Below, piece after piece: positions 5,515 through 7,221 of a stretch of 7,221 nt of DNA. The stretch is from Actinomycetes bacterium. Lineage in GTDB: Bacteria > Actinomycetota > Actinomycetes > Propionibacteriales > Propionibacteriaceae. The stretch is taken from positions 1 through 7,221 of the forward strand of contig JAEXCA010000248.1 of NCBI GenBank assembly GCA_023393755.1, in the 5' to 3' direction. The position numbers and the translations under genes are program-made. Under the pieces are notes generated by a model. That model did not search any database. It saw only the letters and a program-made list of their open reading frames with translations, and was not told where the DNA came from. Within the stretch, counting starts at the first letter, position 1. The number at the start of each line of letters is the position of its first letter.

Positions 5515-6495
5515 CTAGTCGGCGTCGGCGTCAGGCCGGCGACGCTTCCGGTGCGGCAGCAGCACCGGCGGTTCGTCCGGCTCCGGCCGCGGGATCAGGG
5601 TGAGCGGCACCTGCGGCTCCGAGGCCCGCTCCGGCACCATGCCGGCGGTGACCGGATCGACCACCCGCTTCTGCGGCGACCGGCGGAGACGTTGCCGGGC
5701 GACCGCCGCACCCTTGGTGAGCAGCCCGTTCATCAGCAGGTACAGCACGCCGACCACGAACAGCGCCGGGATCAGGTTGCCGTAGACCGCGTCCAGGGTG
5801 GTGGCCTGCCGCATCAGCTCGGCGTAGGCGATCATGGTGCCCAGCGCGGAGTCCTTCAGGATGACCACCAGCTGGCTCAGCATGGACGGCAGCATGGCGG
5901 TGATCGCCTGCGGCAGCAGGATGGTGACCAACGTCTGGATCGGGGTCAGGCCGATCGCCAGACCCGCCTCCTGCTGACCCTTGGGCAGCGAATAGACCCC
6001 GGAGCGCACCAGTTCGGCCAGCACGCAGGAGTTGTAGACGGTCAGCCCCACCACCACGCCGAACAGCGGCAGCACCGCCCCGCCCAGCCGCAGCACGTGG
6101 ATGCCGAAATAGTAGGCGAACAGCATCATCATCAGCACCGGCACGGAGCGGAAGAACTCCACGAAGGCGCCGCAGGCCCAGCGGATCCAGCGCTGCGGCA
6201 CCAACCGTCCGATCCCCAGGATCAGGCCGAGGACGATCGACAGGATGACCGAGATGATCGAGGCGACCAGGGTGCCGATCAGGCCGGGGATCAGGTAGGC
6301 CGTCCAGGTGACCGGGTCGATGAAGGGCGCCCATTTCTGGGCGGAGAACTGGTTGTTGGCCGGGTCGGCCAGCTTGTAGATCGCCCCGGCCAGCAGGCCG
6401 AGCAGCACCAGGCTGCCAAGCACGCCGCCGATCAGGTGGCGTCGCCGGGCCTTCGGGCCGGGGGCGTCGAACAGGACGGTGGCTTCGGCGGTCAT
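5515..6495 (-). CDS. gluD: Glutamate-type amino acid ABC transporter permease (GluD-like)
   Basis: A 326-residue inner-membrane permease of the polar/histidine-glutamate amino-acid uptake family. Seen: a hydrophobic N-terminal segment (about 21-40), then the transport domain (about 65-265) with several membrane spans. FRSVPVLMMMLFAYYFG lies near 115-131, VVGLTVYNSCVLAELVRSG near 148-166 and LKDSALG near 213-219. The cytoplasmic EAA loop EAGLAIGLTPIQTL...ILLPQA (176-197) docks the ATPase. These match C. glutamicum GluD (ETFRAIPVL, KDSALG) better than GluC. Oddity: the last 60 or so residues are a Pro- and charge-rich tail ending in RKRRRPDADAD, predicted cytoplasmic. The ATG overlaps the gluC stop as ATGA (translational coupling), and no good Shine-Dalgarno sequence is present. 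The two permeases should form a heterodimer with a GluA-type ATPase and GluB-type binding protein encoded beyond the window. Glutamate is the best guess; aspartate or glutamine is possible. Confidence 0.9.
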   Translation of the reverse strand: MTAEATVLFDAPGPKARRRHLIGGVLGSLVLLGLLAGAIYKLADPANNQFSAQKWAPFIDPVTWTAYLIPGLIGTLVASIISVILSIVLGLILGIGRLVPQRWIRWACGAFVEFFRSVPVLMMMLFAYYFGIHVLRLGGAVLPLFGVVVGLTVYNSCVLAELVRSGVYSLPKGQQEAGLAIGLTPIQTLVTILLPQAITAMLPSMLSQLVVILKDSALGTMIAYAELMRQATTLDAVYGNLIPALFVVGVLYLLMNGLLTKGAAVARQRLRRSPQKRVVDPVTAGMVPERASEPQVPLTLIPRPEPDEPPVLLPHRKRRRPDADAD

Positions 6496-7139
6496 CGCAG
6501 CACCGCCAACCGGTTGGAGAGCCAGGTGAACAACAGCCCCATCGGCAGGGTCAGGATGACGAAGCCGGTGGCCATGATCGCGAAGATCACCATCAACAGC
6601 GAGCCGTTGAACTCGATCATGTTGCGCATCATGTAGGCAGCCTCGTTCACCCCGACGACCGCCACCACGGTGGTGTTCTTGGTCAGCGCGATCAGGGTGT
6701 TGCCCAGCGGCGAGATCGCACCCCGCATCGCCTGCGGCAGGATGACGTGGCGCAGCGACGCGGCGAAGTCCAGCCCGATCGAGCGGGCCGCCTCGGCCTG
6801 GCCGACCGGGATGGTGTTGACACCCGAGCGGATCGACTCGGCGACGAACGCAGCGTGGTAGACCGACAGCGCCACCACCCCCCACCGGAACCCGTTGTCC
6901 ACGATCTCGGTCGGTGACCCCGGTGCCAGGTTGAGCTGCATCGCGTAGTACATGCCCAGCGAGCAGAACACCACCACCAGGGTCAACGGCAGATCCCGGA
7001 AGGCCGTGACGTAGGCAGCGCCGAACTTCTGCAGCACGCCGATCGGCGACACCCGGCAGATCGCGATCACCGTCCCGATCACCATCGAGCCGACCGCTCC
7101 CCAGAAGGTCAGCAGGATGGTCATCCAGAAGGCCGCCAA
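6492..7139 (-). CDS. gluC: Glutamate-type amino acid ABC transporter permease (GluC-like); start uncertain
   Basis: This is the partner permease, 215 residues from TTG 7139. Seen: AAFWMTILLTFWGAVGSMV as first membrane span, the PLTLVVVFCSLGMY segment, FVAESIRSGVNT, the EAA loop EAARSIGLDF...VILPQA (116-137), PLGNTLIALTKNTT (144-157) and a final LPMGL...LSNRLAV. Nearly every one has a direct counterpart in C. glutamicum GluC (228 aa). The start is not settled: family members usually have about 10-15 residues before this first span. The same frame is open upstream only to TGA 7188-7190 and contains no ATG or GTG, only CTG 7158-7160 and this TTG. A non-standard start, or a base error or frameshift near 7170-7190, is possible. 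Another oddity is FRDLPLTL at 47-54 where relatives have RNTPLTL. It is translationally coupled to gluD by ATGA. The promoter is not visible, as the operon enters from beyond the right edge. Confidence 0.87.
   Translation of the reverse strand: MAAFWMTILLTFWGAVGSMVIGTVIAICRVSPIGVLQKFGAAYVTAFRDLPLTLVVVFCSLGMYYAMQLNLAPGSPTEIVDNGFRWGVVALSVYHAAFVAESIRSGVNTIPVGQAEAARSIGLDFAASLRHVILPQAMRGAISPLGNTLIALTKNTTVVAVVGVNEAAYMMRNMIEFNGSLLMVIFAIMATGFVILTLPMGLLFTWLSNRLAVLR
6506..6517. repeat. 12-bp perfect palindrome CCAACCGGTTGG
   Basis: A loopless palindrome in the last codons of gluC (encoding SNRL), ending 11 bp from the gluD ATG. It could bind a dimeric protein or pair in the mRNA near the coupled start. 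It may also be chance in coding sequence. Confidence 0.25.
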
Positions 7140-7221
7140 GACGTTGTACTCGGTGAACAGGGTGGTGAGCGCGTCCCCGAAGCTCCTTCAGGTCGAAGGA
7201 GGTTGGTGGGCGGCCCGGCGG
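7140..7221 (-). other. Region upstream of gluC, probably the gap or upstream gene end in the glu operon
   Basis: In the gluC frame this reads, toward gluC, from TGA 7188-7190 through 16 sense codons (SFGDALTTLFTEYNV part), which resemble a plausible GluC N-terminus. In the next frame the bases above 7174 read TSFDLKEL. Neither frame has a normal start codon. No end of a GluB-type binding protein can be recognised here. The stretch is too short and too close to the edge to assign further. Confidence 0.4.
7183..7201 (-). repeat. Hairpin CTCCTTC-gacct-GAAGGAG holding a Shine-Dalgarno-like sequence
   Basis: A perfect 7-bp inverted repeat with a 5-nt loop, in minus-strand sense CTCCTTC GACCT GAAGGAG. 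Beyond one C-C mismatch, two more A-T pairs extend it. The right arm AAGGAG is the best Shine-Dalgarno-like sequence before gluC, and the stem would hide it. It lies about 44 nt from TTG 7139, too far to serve that start directly. Confidence 0.4.

Noticed and set aside
5551..6636. Plus-strand open frame opposite the gluD-like permease
   Set aside because: It is rich in Gln, Arg, His and Asp without pattern, the expected mirror of a membrane protein gene. The minus strand has clear permease motifs and ATGA coupling.
6496..6885. 130-residue N-terminal extension of the gluD-like frame back to 6885
   Set aside because: This stretch is the out-of-frame reading of gluC (Gly/Arg-rich). The ATG at 6495 overlaps the gluC stop as ATGA and begins a normal permease N-terminus.
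1..7221. Mobile elements, CRISPR arrays, tRNA/rRNA genes, phage or toxin-antitoxin modules, and a new multi-gene system
   Set aside because: I found no transposase or integrase motifs, direct-repeat arrays, RNA-gene signatures or unexplained gene cluster. All sizeable coding regions fall into known families.

Overview
The window is 7.2 kb of very GC-rich, densely coded DNA from an actinobacterium. The main pointers are a ParE-type topoisomerase IV B subunit ending in RIDA, a divergent small CxxC...CxHH protein of the kind found beside parE/sigA in actinomycetes, GluC/GluD-like permeases of the corynebacterial glutamate-uptake type, and TANNNT -10 boxes placed 6-7 nt before start codons (leaderless genes). 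A Propionibacteriaceae-like or related lineage would fit, but I cannot fix the genus from the sequence alone.

Layout, left to right. (1) 2-586 (+): the C-terminal two-thirds or less of a PucR/CdaR-type regulator, cut by the window edge. (2) 591-1085 (+): a short beta-class carbonic anhydrase, 4 nt downstream, with its own likely leaderless promoter inside the end of the regulator gene. (3) 1092-3164 (-): parE, tail-to-tail with the carbonic anhydrase (6 bp gap). (4) 3165-3332: a divergent control region with a leaderless parE promoter on the minus strand and two candidate promoters on the plus strand, one resembling a SigH/SigR thiol-stress site. (5) 3333-3524 (+): the 63-residue putative zinc-binding protein, followed by a strong GC hairpin terminator. 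(6) 3600-5504 (+): an S9 (prolyl oligopeptidase family) serine peptidase, also likely leaderless. (7) 5515-6495 and 6492-7139 (-): two amino-acid ABC transporter permeases, gluD-like and gluC-like, overlapping by ATGA and tail-to-tail with the peptidase (10 bp gap). The transporter operon enters from the right; its binding protein and ATPase should lie beyond base 7221.

The genes are mostly housekeeping or nutrient-handling and do not form one pathway: chromosome decatenation (ParE), CO2/bicarbonate interconversion, peptide hydrolysis and glutamate-type amino-acid import. Peptidase and amino-acid importer are neighbours but convergent, so co-regulation is not implied. I see no mobile element, CRISPR, tRNA/rRNA, phage gene or obviously new multi-gene system. 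The points most worth checking are the SigH/SigR-like site before the small zinc-binding gene, a Gly-to-Ala change in the ParE ATP-binding DxGxG motif, and the odd 5' end of gluC (in-frame stop close upstream, no ATG/GTG start, Shine-Dalgarno-like sequence in a hairpin). No stretch over 300 bases lacks a gene.
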